Source: Gemmatimonadaceae bacterium
Lineage (GTDB): Bacteria > Gemmatimonadota > Gemmatimonadetes > Gemmatimonadales > Gemmatimonadaceae
Direction of reading: 5' to 3'
Assembly: GCA_036496605.1 (NCBI GenBank)
Contig: DASXKV010000054.1
Span: 124,001-188,000 of the forward strand
DNA length: 64,000 nucleotides
The notes beneath the pieces are model-generated. The model made no database searches and was not told the DNA's origin. It was given only the letters and a program-made list of their open reading frames with translations. Shown here one piece after another: positions 42,107-49,669 of the stretch (its first letter is position 1; each line of letters begins with the position of its first letter). The position numbers and the translations under genes were made by a program.

Positions 42107-43429
42107 CTAGTGCCTGCGACGATCCGTCTGCAGGACGAAAACGCGGTCAGGCTCATCCCCCGTCGCGACGGGGAGTGTCAGCACGAGCGCATTCTGCGTT
42201 TGCGAAACATCCACAGGTTCGTCGGTCGCGAGCATCGACGCGCGGACGACGTGGGCACCGAAGCTCGGGAGCGAGAGTACTCGATCCGGCCAGCTCAGCA
42301 CGTGGACGAATACCGAGTCACCGCGCTGCGTCGTGACGCCCCATTCGCGTGGCGGAATCGGCCCGCCTCGCGTCCCATAGATCGAAGCTCCGTACCGCGA
42401 GAGCCAATCGCCTAACGCCTTCAAGCGCTCGGCGGCTTCGGGTTGGATTGTCCCATCGGGGCGTGGGCCGATGTTGAGCAGCAGGTTCGCGTCTCTCCCC
42501 GCAGCACGCACGAGATAGCCGATCAGCTCGCGCGGCGACTTCCAGCTCGTGTCGGTGATGTTGAACCCCCACGAACCGTTCATCGTCAACGACGTCTCGA
42601 GCGGCAGCGCGCCGATTTGCTTCGTGTTGAAGCCGGCGGTATTGGCGCCAGGCAGATCCTGCTCGAAGGTCTGCACATCTTCGCCGGGTAACGGCAGCTG
42701 ATGATGATTCGGCACGATGAGCGCCGCCGGCTGGAGCGAATGGATCAACGCATAGGTTCGGTCCAGCCGCCAATTGGCGTCCGGCTTGTCCCACATGCCG
42801 TCGAACCAGATGCCGCCGATCGGACCGTAGTTCGTGAGCAGCTCGGTGAGCTGGCGATCCATGAAATCCAGATAGCGGTTCCAGTCACCGTTCTCCGGAC
42901 GGCCCGTTGAAAGACCCGTGCGTCCGCGCGGCCAATAATCGGGGTGATGCCAGTCGAGTTGAGAATAGTAGAAAAAGAGCTTGATGCCCTGCCGGCGGCA
43001 TTCCTCCGCCAGCTCCCTGAGCGGATCACGTGCGAACGGCGTCCAGTCGACGATGTTGTAGCGCGTCGCGTGCGTCGCGAACATCGCGAAGCCGTCGTGA
43101 TGGCGACTCGTGATCGTGATGTACCGAGCGCCGGCGCGCTTCGCGATCGAGACCCACTCGTGCGCGTTGAACTTGACCGGATTGAAGGTCGACGCCAACC
43201 ACTCGTATCGGTCGACGGTAATGCCGCGGTTCTGCATCACCCACTCGCCCTGGCCGAGGAGGCTGTACACACCCCAATGGATGAACATGCCGAATTTGGC
43301 ATCGCGAAACCATGCGCGCGCCGCGGACCGCTCGGGAGGGATGTCGTTAGGTGCGACTTGCGCCCGCACGGTCGAGCGGGTGAGGACGAACAGCGCAACC
43401 GTGAGAAAGACGCGTTTTACGCTCGGCAT
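42107..43429 (-). CDS. Alpha-L-fucosidase, GH29, last gene of the glycan operon
   Basis: A 440-residue protein with a signal peptide (VFLTVALFVLTRSTVRAQ) and the GH29 signature: FGMFIHWGVYSLLGQGEWVM, YITITSRHHDGFAMFAT, LFFYYSQLDWHHPDYW, and the probable nucleophile Asp210 in GPIGGIWFDGMWDKP. The C-terminus is a beta-sandwich. It would remove terminal L-fucose from glycans outside the cytoplasm. It follows the kinase gene by 24 bases on the same strand. Confidence 0.93.
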   Translation of the reverse strand: MPSVKRVFLTVALFVLTRSTVRAQVAPNDIPPERSAARAWFRDAKFGMFIHWGVYSLLGQGEWVMQNRGITVDRYEWLASTFNPVKFNAHEWVSIAKRAGARYITITSRHHDGFAMFATHATRYNIVDWTPFARDPLRELAEECRRQGIKLFFYYSQLDWHHPDYWPRGRTGLSTGRPENGDWNRYLDFMDRQLTELLTNYGPIGGIWFDGMWDKPDANWRLDRTYALIHSLQPAALIVPNHHQLPLPGEDVQTFEQDLPGANTAGFNTKQIGALPLETSLTMNGSWGFNITDTSWKSPRELIGYLVRAAGRDANLLLNIGPRPDGTIQPEAAERLKALGDWLSRYGASIYGTRGGPIPPREWGVTTQRGDSVFVHVLSWPDRVLSLPSFGAHVVRASMLATDEPVDVSQTQNALVLTLPVATGDEPDRVFVLQTDRRRH

Positions 43430-43453
43430 GTCTCGAATGTCGTCAACGTGGTG

Positions 43454-44773
43454 CTATGCAAGCGCACTCGCAGGGGGCCCTGCATGCGTGATGAAGGCGC
43501 TCGCGTCGGCGGCCCGGCTCGGAAACGCGCTCGTGTACTGCTCGAGCCACCGGCGGACAAAATCGTCTGCGTCCGACGCACGCACCAGAGCGTAGACGCT
43601 GCCGCCGAACCCGGCGCCGAACGCCGAGGCGGCGACGGCTCCCGTCTCGCGCGCCATGCGCGCCAGGGCGATCGTCTCCGGGATCTGGTTCGAGAGTAAT
43701 CGCGCCGCCCCTGCCTGCGACTCGTCGACAAGCGCACCGAGCCGATCGAGATCGCTCGTTGCGAGTGCGTCACCTGCCTCCTGAACGAGACGTGATTCGT
43801 TATTGAACTGCTCGACACGGTCGAGCACTTCGCGCCGGCTCCCCAACATCTCGCGGAAATCGGCGACGCCGCCCGGCGCCTCTTCCAGTGCGGCGCTGAG
43901 TGTTGCGGCGTGGCTGTGGGTTGCCTCCCGCCATACGTTGAGCGCCTGGGCGGCGAGCGCCGAAGCGCGGTTGTACCGCTCGAGGGCGCCACCCGCTTTG
44001 GCCGCCACAACACCGCTCGACACCACAGCCAACACGTGGTCGTTCGGCAACGGCACCATGCGGTCGCAGCGAACTGGCAGGTAGCTGTATTGCACGAGCG
44101 CGCCCGGCCGAGAACAGAGAATCGCCGTATGATCCTGACTTCCGCCCTGAGTCCCGACGCCGGCATCGCCAGCAAGCCTTCCATAGCCGGACCCGTTCTC
44201 GACGGCGCCCAGGTAACCGGCGAGCTCCTCGACGCCACGAATCGCAGCCTGATATTCCAGACGTGCTTCGAGATCGTTCGCATCGGAGAGCGCGAGGAAG
44301 GTCGCCACCATGAGTGCACTCGAGCTACTTAACCCTGCTGCGGAAGGCAAATCGCTCGCAAACGCGAGATCGACTCCACGACGCGTTCCGGGAAAGTTCC
44401 GCGCAACGCGACGACTTACCGTCAGCGGGTAGTTCGACCAGTGACCGCGCGGCGGCACGAGATCGGTATCGAGCTCGTGCTCGACGCTGTCGCCGGAATT
44501 CGCGTCGCGAAAGCGAAGTCGCCGATCGCTCGGCGCGGCGGCGACCGCGAAGCCACGCTCCACCGCGCAGACGAGGCTTGGACCGCCCGCGTAATCGGTG
44601 TGCTTGCCGAGGAACTCGATGCGACCGGGCACCCACCAGATGCGCGCGTCACGTGCTTCCGGCCCGAGGGCATCGAGCGCGCGATCGAACAGTGCTGCTT
44701 TCGACTCGAGCGCACCGCTGGTCAGGCCGATCGCGCCCAGTCGTAACGCAATTGCTTTGACAATTGAGCTCAC
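43454..44773 (-). CDS. Galactokinase-like GHMP kinase
   Basis: Starting at a GTG (44773) that overlaps the stop of the coiled-coil gene (GTGA), the 439-residue protein has the three GHMP motifs: PGRIEFLGKHTDYAGG, LPSAAGLSSSSALMV and AFGAGFGGSVYALV. In classical galactokinases motif 1 reads GEHTDY; here the Glu that contacts the sugar is Lys, so the sugar may not be galactose. Next to a nucleotidyltransferase domain, it most likely makes a sugar-1-phosphate for a nucleotide-sugar salvage route. The frame upstream of 44773 only runs antiphase through the coiled-coil gene. Confidence 0.88.
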   Translation of the reverse strand: MSSIVKAIALRLGAIGLTSGALESKAALFDRALDALGPEARDARIWWVPGRIEFLGKHTDYAGGPSLVCAVERGFAVAAAPSDRRLRFRDANSGDSVEHELDTDLVPPRGHWSNYPLTVSRRVARNFPGTRRGVDLAFASDLPSAAGLSSSSALMVATFLALSDANDLEARLEYQAAIRGVEELAGYLGAVENGSGYGRLAGDAGVGTQGGSQDHTAILCSRPGALVQYSYLPVRCDRMVPLPNDHVLAVVSSGVVAAKAGGALERYNRASALAAQALNVWREATHSHAATLSAALEEAPGGVADFREMLGSRREVLDRVEQFNNESRLVQEAGDALATSDLDRLGALVDESQAGAARLLSNQIPETIALARMARETGAVAASAFGAGFGGSVYALVRASDADDFVRRWLEQYTSAFPSRAADASAFITHAGPPASALA

Positions 44774-44946
44774 AGCTTCGCGAGAAGCTTGCGTTGGTTC
44801 GCGAGAATCTGATCGAGTTTCTTTTGATTGTTGGCAATGCGATCGAGCTTCTTCTGATTCGCCTCGATACGTTTCTGATTCGCGAGGATTTTTCGCTGGT
44901 TGGCGAGAATCAGTTTCTGGTTCGCGACGGTCGCATCCTGGGCCAT
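44770..44946 (-). CDS. 58-residue repetitive coiled-coil microprotein coupled to the kinase gene
   Basis: ATG 44946 follows a strong AAAGGAG site (spacing 5-6 bases). The product is built of near-identical heptads such as ILANQRK, ILANQKR, IEANQKK and ILANQRK: Ile/Leu at position a (13, 20, 27, 34, 37, 44, 47, 54) and Asn at position d (16, 23, 30, 40, 50), always followed by Gln. Two three-residue insertions after Leu34 and Leu44 break the register. There is no signal or membrane segment. Its stop overlaps the kinase start by 4 bases, so translation is coupled. An oligomerisation partner or scaffold for the kinase or nucleotidyltransferase is possible, but the function is unknown. Confidence 0.85.
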   Translation of the reverse strand: MAQDATVANQKLILANQRKILANQKRIEANQKKLDRIANNQKKLDQILANQRKLLAKL

Positions 44947-44994
44947 GACGTTCTCCTTTCAGTTCAGGGTAGTCTCGTTTATGAACTGCCTGGC

Positions 44995-47595
44995 CTAGAG
45001 GCGAACCGGAACGCCACGAAGCCGGGCGGTCACCTCCGGAATATCGCCGCGATGCGAGAGATCGAGCACCGCTGCTCTCACCGGAAGTGCGCGAAGGCGC
45101 ATACCAAGGTGCTCGATCGCCCATTGTATCGCATTCGGAAGCTCAACCTCACTTCGTGCTGACGGCGCGACCCGCCGGCACGCTTCGAGAATTGCCGGCG
45201 TCAGAAGCCAGACATTCATGCTCACGGCGGCATCCGGACCAAAGGCGCGCTCCGTTTCCGCATCCGGCTTCTCGACGACTCGGCGTAAGTAGCCGTCATC
45301 GTCGACGTCGAGCAGTGCGTAACGCGCTATGCGCTCCGGGGGAATGTTGCCGTCGCGAATGAGGGCGTCGCGCTCGAAGGCAGGCAGCGCCGGCTCGCGT
45401 TCGGCGCGGAGCAGTCGCAACACCTCGGGTGGATAATAATTGTCGGCATTGAGGACGACAAACGCGTCCTCACCAATGAAGCCTGAAGCAGCGAGAAGGG
45501 CGTCGGCAGTGCCTAACGGCTTCTCCTGGATCGCGAAGTTCACTCGAACGCGGCTCGGCGGATTCTTCTCGTAATACTCGCGCACGACGCCGTGCTCCGG
45601 GCCGATGACGAGGCAGGCCTCGGTAAATCCCGCATCGGCGAGCGCGCTGAGGACGTAATCCAGAAAAGGCCGATCGATCGCGATCATCGCCTTGAGTCCG
45701 GTGTCGGCGACGGCGGCCTGCTCACGGCTCAGTTGCGCCCGGTCGTCGGCGACGCGCATTCGCGTGCCCAGGCCGCGGGCGAGGATGACGGCCTTGGTCG
45801 GTGCCGAGGACATCGCCTTCTCCGCGGTGCCGTCCGAGCGCGACCAGAGTCGCGGCAGGAGCCTAACGAGGTAGATGCCGCTTGCGACGAAGAGGACGAT
45901 CCAGATCGCGCCCTGCGCCAACCGCCCGTACAACAAGCTCCCTGACCCAAAGAGTGCGGCGTACACGAAGGTGCAGCCGGCCACCCACGCAAGCAGCGAT
46001 TGCGCGAGGGAATCGGGCGACGGCCCGAGGCCGCCGCGCTCGCGGACCTCGCGCCAGCCCGGGCCTGGTGGTCGCACGAGTGCGTAGAAGCGCTCAAGGG
46101 TCACCGCATCCGTCGGCTCGGTGAGGTACGTCGCCACAACCCAGCTCACGGTCGTGACGATAATCGTCACGAGGAGCACCGTGGTCGCATCGATCGTTGC
46201 ACCGGCCTTCTGAGCCACGAAGAACGCAATGGACACGATGAACGAGCTCGCCATTGCGGCGATCTCGCTCCACGCATTGATCCGCCACCAGAACCAGCGA
46301 AGGAGATAGATCAATCCAGTTCCGGCACCAATCGACATGAGCAGATTGAAGCTCTGCTGCGCCGACGTGAGCACGAACGTCACGCCGGCGGCCGCCAGCA
46401 TGAGCAAACCAGTAATGATTCGGCCGACGAACACGTAGTGCCGCTCGTCCGCGCTCGGCCGCACGAAGCGTCGATAGAAATCGTGGACGATGTACGACGT
46501 GCCCCAATTCAAGTGCGTCGACAGCGTCGAGACGTATGCGGCCAGCATCCCCGCGATCATCACACCGAGGAATCCCGTCGGCAGAAACTTGAGCATTGCC
46601 GAATACGCCATGTCGTGACCAATGAGATGACGATCGACGTACGGGAACGTGGCCGCGATATCTGAGAGGTTTGGGAAAACGATCATCGACGAGAGTGCGA
46701 CGATGATCCACGGCCACGGACGCAACGCGTAGTGCATCACGGTGAAGAAGAGCGTACCAGACAACGCGTCGCGCTCGCTCTTGGCCGCCAGCATGCGCTG
46801 GGCGATGTAACTCCCTCCCCCTGGCTCGGCGCCGGGATACCAGACCGACCACCATTGCACGGTGAGCGGAATGACGAGCAGCGACGCGGTGAGCTTCCAG
46901 TCGCCGAAATCGGGAAGGACGTTGAGCGTCCGTTCCGGAATCTTGTGAAAGAGTCCGGTCAGGCCACCCACTTCGGGCTGCTTCACGGCAAAGTAGGCGG
47001 CGGCAAACGAGCCGGTCATCGCAACACCGAATTGAATCAGATCCGTCACCATCACGCCCCACAGTCCCGACGTCGCCGCAAAGGCGATGTTGAGTACTGT
47101 GCAAACGGCGAGCGTCTGCATCATTGGCCAGCCGAGGACCACGTTCGCGATCTTGACGGCGGCGAGGTTCACTGCCGCCATGATCATGCAATTGAAGAAG
47201 AGACCCAGATACAGCGCGCGGAAACCACGAACGAACGTTGCTGGCCGTCCGGAATAGCGGATTTCGTAAAATTCGAGATCGGTGAGCACGCGCGACCGGC
47301 GCCAGAGGCGCGCGTAGAAGAAAACCGTCGCCATTCCGGTGAGGAGAAACGCCCACCATGCCCAGTTGTTCGCGACGCCGCCCTCGCGGACAAAGTTCGT
47401 GACGAGATTCGGCGTGTCGGTACTGAAGGTCGTCGCGACCATCGACACGCCGATGAGCCACCATGGCGCCGCGCGCCCCGAGGTGAAGAACTCGGCGGTG
47501 CTCTTCCCAGCGCGACGGGCAAGCAGGATCGCCGGTGTGAACGACACGGCGATCGACACGAGGACAATCAGCCAGTCGACCCTGGTGGGCTTCAT
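44995..47595 (-). CDS. Sodium/solute symporter (SSS family) fused to a sugar nucleotidyltransferase
   Basis: The 866-residue frame starts at ATG 47595, overlapping the preceding stop (ATGA). Residues 1 to about 590 form a multi-helix SSS transporter (WLIVLVSIAVSFTPAILLARR, FFTSGRAAPWWLIGVSMVATT, SAMLKFLPTGFLGVMIAGML). Residues about 595-866 form a nucleotidyltransferase domain with AVILARGLGTRMR, GLKAMIAIDRPFLDYVLSAL, EKPLGTADALLAA and FVVLNADNYYP. No stop codon separates them. An internal ATG at 45813 preceded by GGAGAAGG could yield the 272-residue enzyme alone. Substrate sugar and nucleotide are not determined; the domain resembles glucose-1-phosphate nucleotidyltransferases. Confidence 0.85.
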   Translation of the reverse strand: MKPTRVDWLIVLVSIAVSFTPAILLARRAGKSTAEFFTSGRAAPWWLIGVSMVATTFSTDTPNLVTNFVREGGVANNWAWWAFLLTGMATVFFYARLWRRSRVLTDLEFYEIRYSGRPATFVRGFRALYLGLFFNCMIMAAVNLAAVKIANVVLGWPMMQTLAVCTVLNIAFAATSGLWGVMVTDLIQFGVAMTGSFAAAYFAVKQPEVGGLTGLFHKIPERTLNVLPDFGDWKLTASLLVIPLTVQWWSVWYPGAEPGGGSYIAQRMLAAKSERDALSGTLFFTVMHYALRPWPWIIVALSSMIVFPNLSDIAATFPYVDRHLIGHDMAYSAMLKFLPTGFLGVMIAGMLAAYVSTLSTHLNWGTSYIVHDFYRRFVRPSADERHYVFVGRIITGLLMLAAAGVTFVLTSAQQSFNLLMSIGAGTGLIYLLRWFWWRINAWSEIAAMASSFIVSIAFFVAQKAGATIDATTVLLVTIIVTTVSWVVATYLTEPTDAVTLERFYALVRPPGPGWREVRERGGLGPSPDSLAQSLLAWVAGCTFVYAALFGSGSLLYGRLAQGAIWIVLFVASGIYLVRLLPRLWSRSDGTAEKAMSSAPTKAVILARGLGTRMRVADDRAQLSREQAAVADTGLKAMIAIDRPFLDYVLSALADAGFTEACLVIGPEHGVVREYYEKNPPSRVRVNFAIQEKPLGTADALLAASGFIGEDAFVVLNADNYYPPEVLRLLRAEREPALPAFERDALIRDGNIPPERIARYALLDVDDDGYLRRVVEKPDAETERAFGPDAAVSMNVWLLTPAILEACRRVAPSARSEVELPNAIQWAIEHLGMRLRALPVRAAVLDLSHRGDIPEVTARLRGVPVRL

Positions 47596-49619
47596 GCCGT
47601 CGGCTCGGCCTGGAGGGTCAACACTTCGAACGGCGCGAGGAGCACGTCGTGCTCGGTGCCGGCGCGCAACCGCACCGGCGCGCGGCCGCTGTCGCGGAAC
47701 CACGGGCTGCGCGCGACATATTGACGAGCACCTTCCGGCGGCAGCTCGAACGCGTGCTCGACGTCGAGCCCGAAGCGCTGCTGCACGCCATTCGGGTTTC
47801 GCAATGTGATAATTCCGCGCCGCGGCGACCACGACGCCCAACCGTAGACCTGAAGCTGCTTCGGGTCGCCGCCTAACCAGTGCGTGTCGACGAGCGTCGC
47901 GGCGTTGCCGCGGGACCACTTTGCGGCCTCGGCGAGGAAGGCCCACTGCGTGTTCGCGAGCGTCGGCGTGACGTACATCTCCTGGAGCTGAGTCCCTGTG
48001 CCGAAGTAGGAGTGTACCTCGTCGACGAAGTCACGATACGGATCGGCCGCGAGCTTCTTCGCGTAGCGCGCGTACACGAGGCCGTGCAGCATCAGCGAAT
48101 TCAGTGGATAGAGTGCGCCGCGCCTAACGACGTGCTCGTAGGTGTCGCCGTCGCGGTAGGTGATCCACTGCTGACGATCCGTGCCGACGCCCGCAAAGTC
48201 GTGGTCCTCGCCACCGCGCCAGATCGAATCGGCGTAGCGCAGCCAGAAGGGCGACGGATAGGTCCCCGTCGTCAGGTTGATGTAGATATCCGGCTTCTCG
48301 GTGCGCAGTGATTCGATGAGATGAATCGCGGCGTCGAAGTCGCTGTCGAACGTACTCCCCGGAAATGCCCTCGAGGCATTGCCGGTGCCATCGAACTTGA
48401 ACTGATTGACGCCGAACTCGCGTATCATCCGAAAGCAGGTCTCGCGGAATCGCTCGTAGTACTTCGGCCCGGAGAGGGCGAAACCACCCTCGTTCGTCTC
48501 GAACCCCTGCTGCTGCGCGAACTCGAGGCGCTTCTTCTTGGGATCGCCGTATCCGCCCCAGGGTGACATCCAGATGCCGGGCCCCGCGCCGTACTCCGCG
48601 GCCGCTGTGCGCACGCGCTTGAATCCATCGGGGAAGCCGGCGTGGAAGCTCCAGAGCGTGTGCGGGTCATCCCAGCCGTCATCGAAGAGAAAGGAGTCGA
48701 GGACGACGCCGCGCTGCCTAACAAGTTGGTCACCGAAGGCCTGGATCGCGCCGATCGCCTCGGATTCCGAGTACTGCGAGAAATAGCCGATGTCGTACCA
48801 GGAGTTGTAATGCAGGAAGGTGCGGTACGGATGCGCACGCTCGCGTTCGACGTACTCGAGGAAGTCACGGCGCATCTGGCCCGGCCGTGTCGTCCCGATC
48901 ACCGACGAAACAGTGAATGGCGACTCCGGGCGGAGCGGCAGCTCTCTCGCGAGGACGCAGCGAACCCGGTCGCCGTCGACCGTACTCTCGGAGAGAGGAT
49001 GCTCCAAGCCGACGAACCATTGGCCGATCGCTACAGGACTTCCCTTCACGGTGCCGGTGACTTGCGCGCCGTGTGCGTGGAAATCGACGAGCGTGATTTC
49101 ACGTACGGGGACGGGCGCTCCAAGCGCCCGGAAAGTGATTTCCTGTCGGACATACCGCGCACCATCTCGCAGCTCGGCGCGCCAGACCGCTCGCAATCGG
49201 CGATCGGGATCTTCGAGGCTGACCGTAAGGCGGTGTCCACTGACGCGCTCGGCGAATCGCGAGGCCTTCGGCGAGGGCACGAGCGTCTCCATTGAGGGTG
49301 CGCCGACAATTCGCATGCGGGTGGAGTCGAGTCTCGTCCCGTCGGCGAAAGCAAGAATGAAGAGCTGTTCGGGCAGCGTTAGGCGAACGTTCGCATCGCG
49401 ATCAACGATGTCGCGCGGGCGCAAGGCCCCGCCGTCCGTGGTCCAGCTTGCGTCGATCGCGTCGTTCTCGATGGTGAGCGTGTCGCTCGGCGGGCGCAGG
49501 ATGCCCTGTATGATTCGGCTCGTCGAGTCAGCTCCCGACAGGCCAAGACTTGCGCCAGCGAGCGCCGAACGCTCGACGAATTCTCGTCGCGTGATCTTGC
49601 CGCCGGAGTCCTGGGTCAT
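47592..49619 (-). CDS. Tat-exported glycosidase of alpha-galactosidase-like (clan GH-D) type
   Basis: ATG 49619 gives 675 residues with a twin-arginine signal (KITRREFVERSALAGASLGLS); a TTG at 49673 overlapping the previous stop is an alternative start. A beta-sandwich (residues about 40-270) precedes a TIM-barrel with FLHYNSWYDIGYFSQYSE, VVLDSFLFDDGWDDPHTLW, WMSPWGGYGDPKKKR, VNQFKFDGTGN (candidate nucleophile Asp) and YINLTTGTYPSPFWLRYAD with WRGGEDHDFAG. A C-terminal beta domain closes it. The DDGWDD and KFDGTG pair resembles GH27/GH36/GH31-like enzymes; exact family is not certain. Confidence 0.75.
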   Translation of the reverse strand: MTQDSGGKITRREFVERSALAGASLGLSGADSTSRIIQGILRPPSDTLTIENDAIDASWTTDGGALRPRDIVDRDANVRLTLPEQLFILAFADGTRLDSTRMRIVGAPSMETLVPSPKASRFAERVSGHRLTVSLEDPDRRLRAVWRAELRDGARYVRQEITFRALGAPVPVREITLVDFHAHGAQVTGTVKGSPVAIGQWFVGLEHPLSESTVDGDRVRCVLARELPLRPESPFTVSSVIGTTRPGQMRRDFLEYVERERAHPYRTFLHYNSWYDIGYFSQYSESEAIGAIQAFGDQLVRQRGVVLDSFLFDDGWDDPHTLWSFHAGFPDGFKRVRTAAAEYGAGPGIWMSPWGGYGDPKKKRLEFAQQQGFETNEGGFALSGPKYYERFRETCFRMIREFGVNQFKFDGTGNASRAFPGSTFDSDFDAAIHLIESLRTEKPDIYINLTTGTYPSPFWLRYADSIWRGGEDHDFAGVGTDRQQWITYRDGDTYEHVVRRGALYPLNSLMLHGLVYARYAKKLAADPYRDFVDEVHSYFGTGTQLQEMYVTPTLANTQWAFLAEAAKWSRGNAATLVDTHWLGGDPKQLQVYGWASWSPRRGIITLRNPNGVQQRFGLDVEHAFELPPEGARQYVARSPWFRDSGRAPVRLRAGTEHDVLLAPFEVLTLQAEPTA

Positions 49620-49669
49620 CGTCGCGAAGAAGTTGGCGGGGAAACCGGCCGCCGGCCAGCCTACCAGCG

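Noticed and set aside
44774-45124. N-terminal extension of the galactokinase-like frame
   Set aside because: It would run antiphase through the coiled-coil microprotein gene and into the nucleotidyltransferase, with no conserved GHMP sequence; the GTG at 44773 in the GTGA overlap is the sensible start.
46094-47464. Minus-strand open frame of 456 codons inside the symporter gene
   Set aside because: Same strand as the symporter but shifted frame; the product is Arg/His-rich without domain features, while the symporter frame has clear membrane helices.
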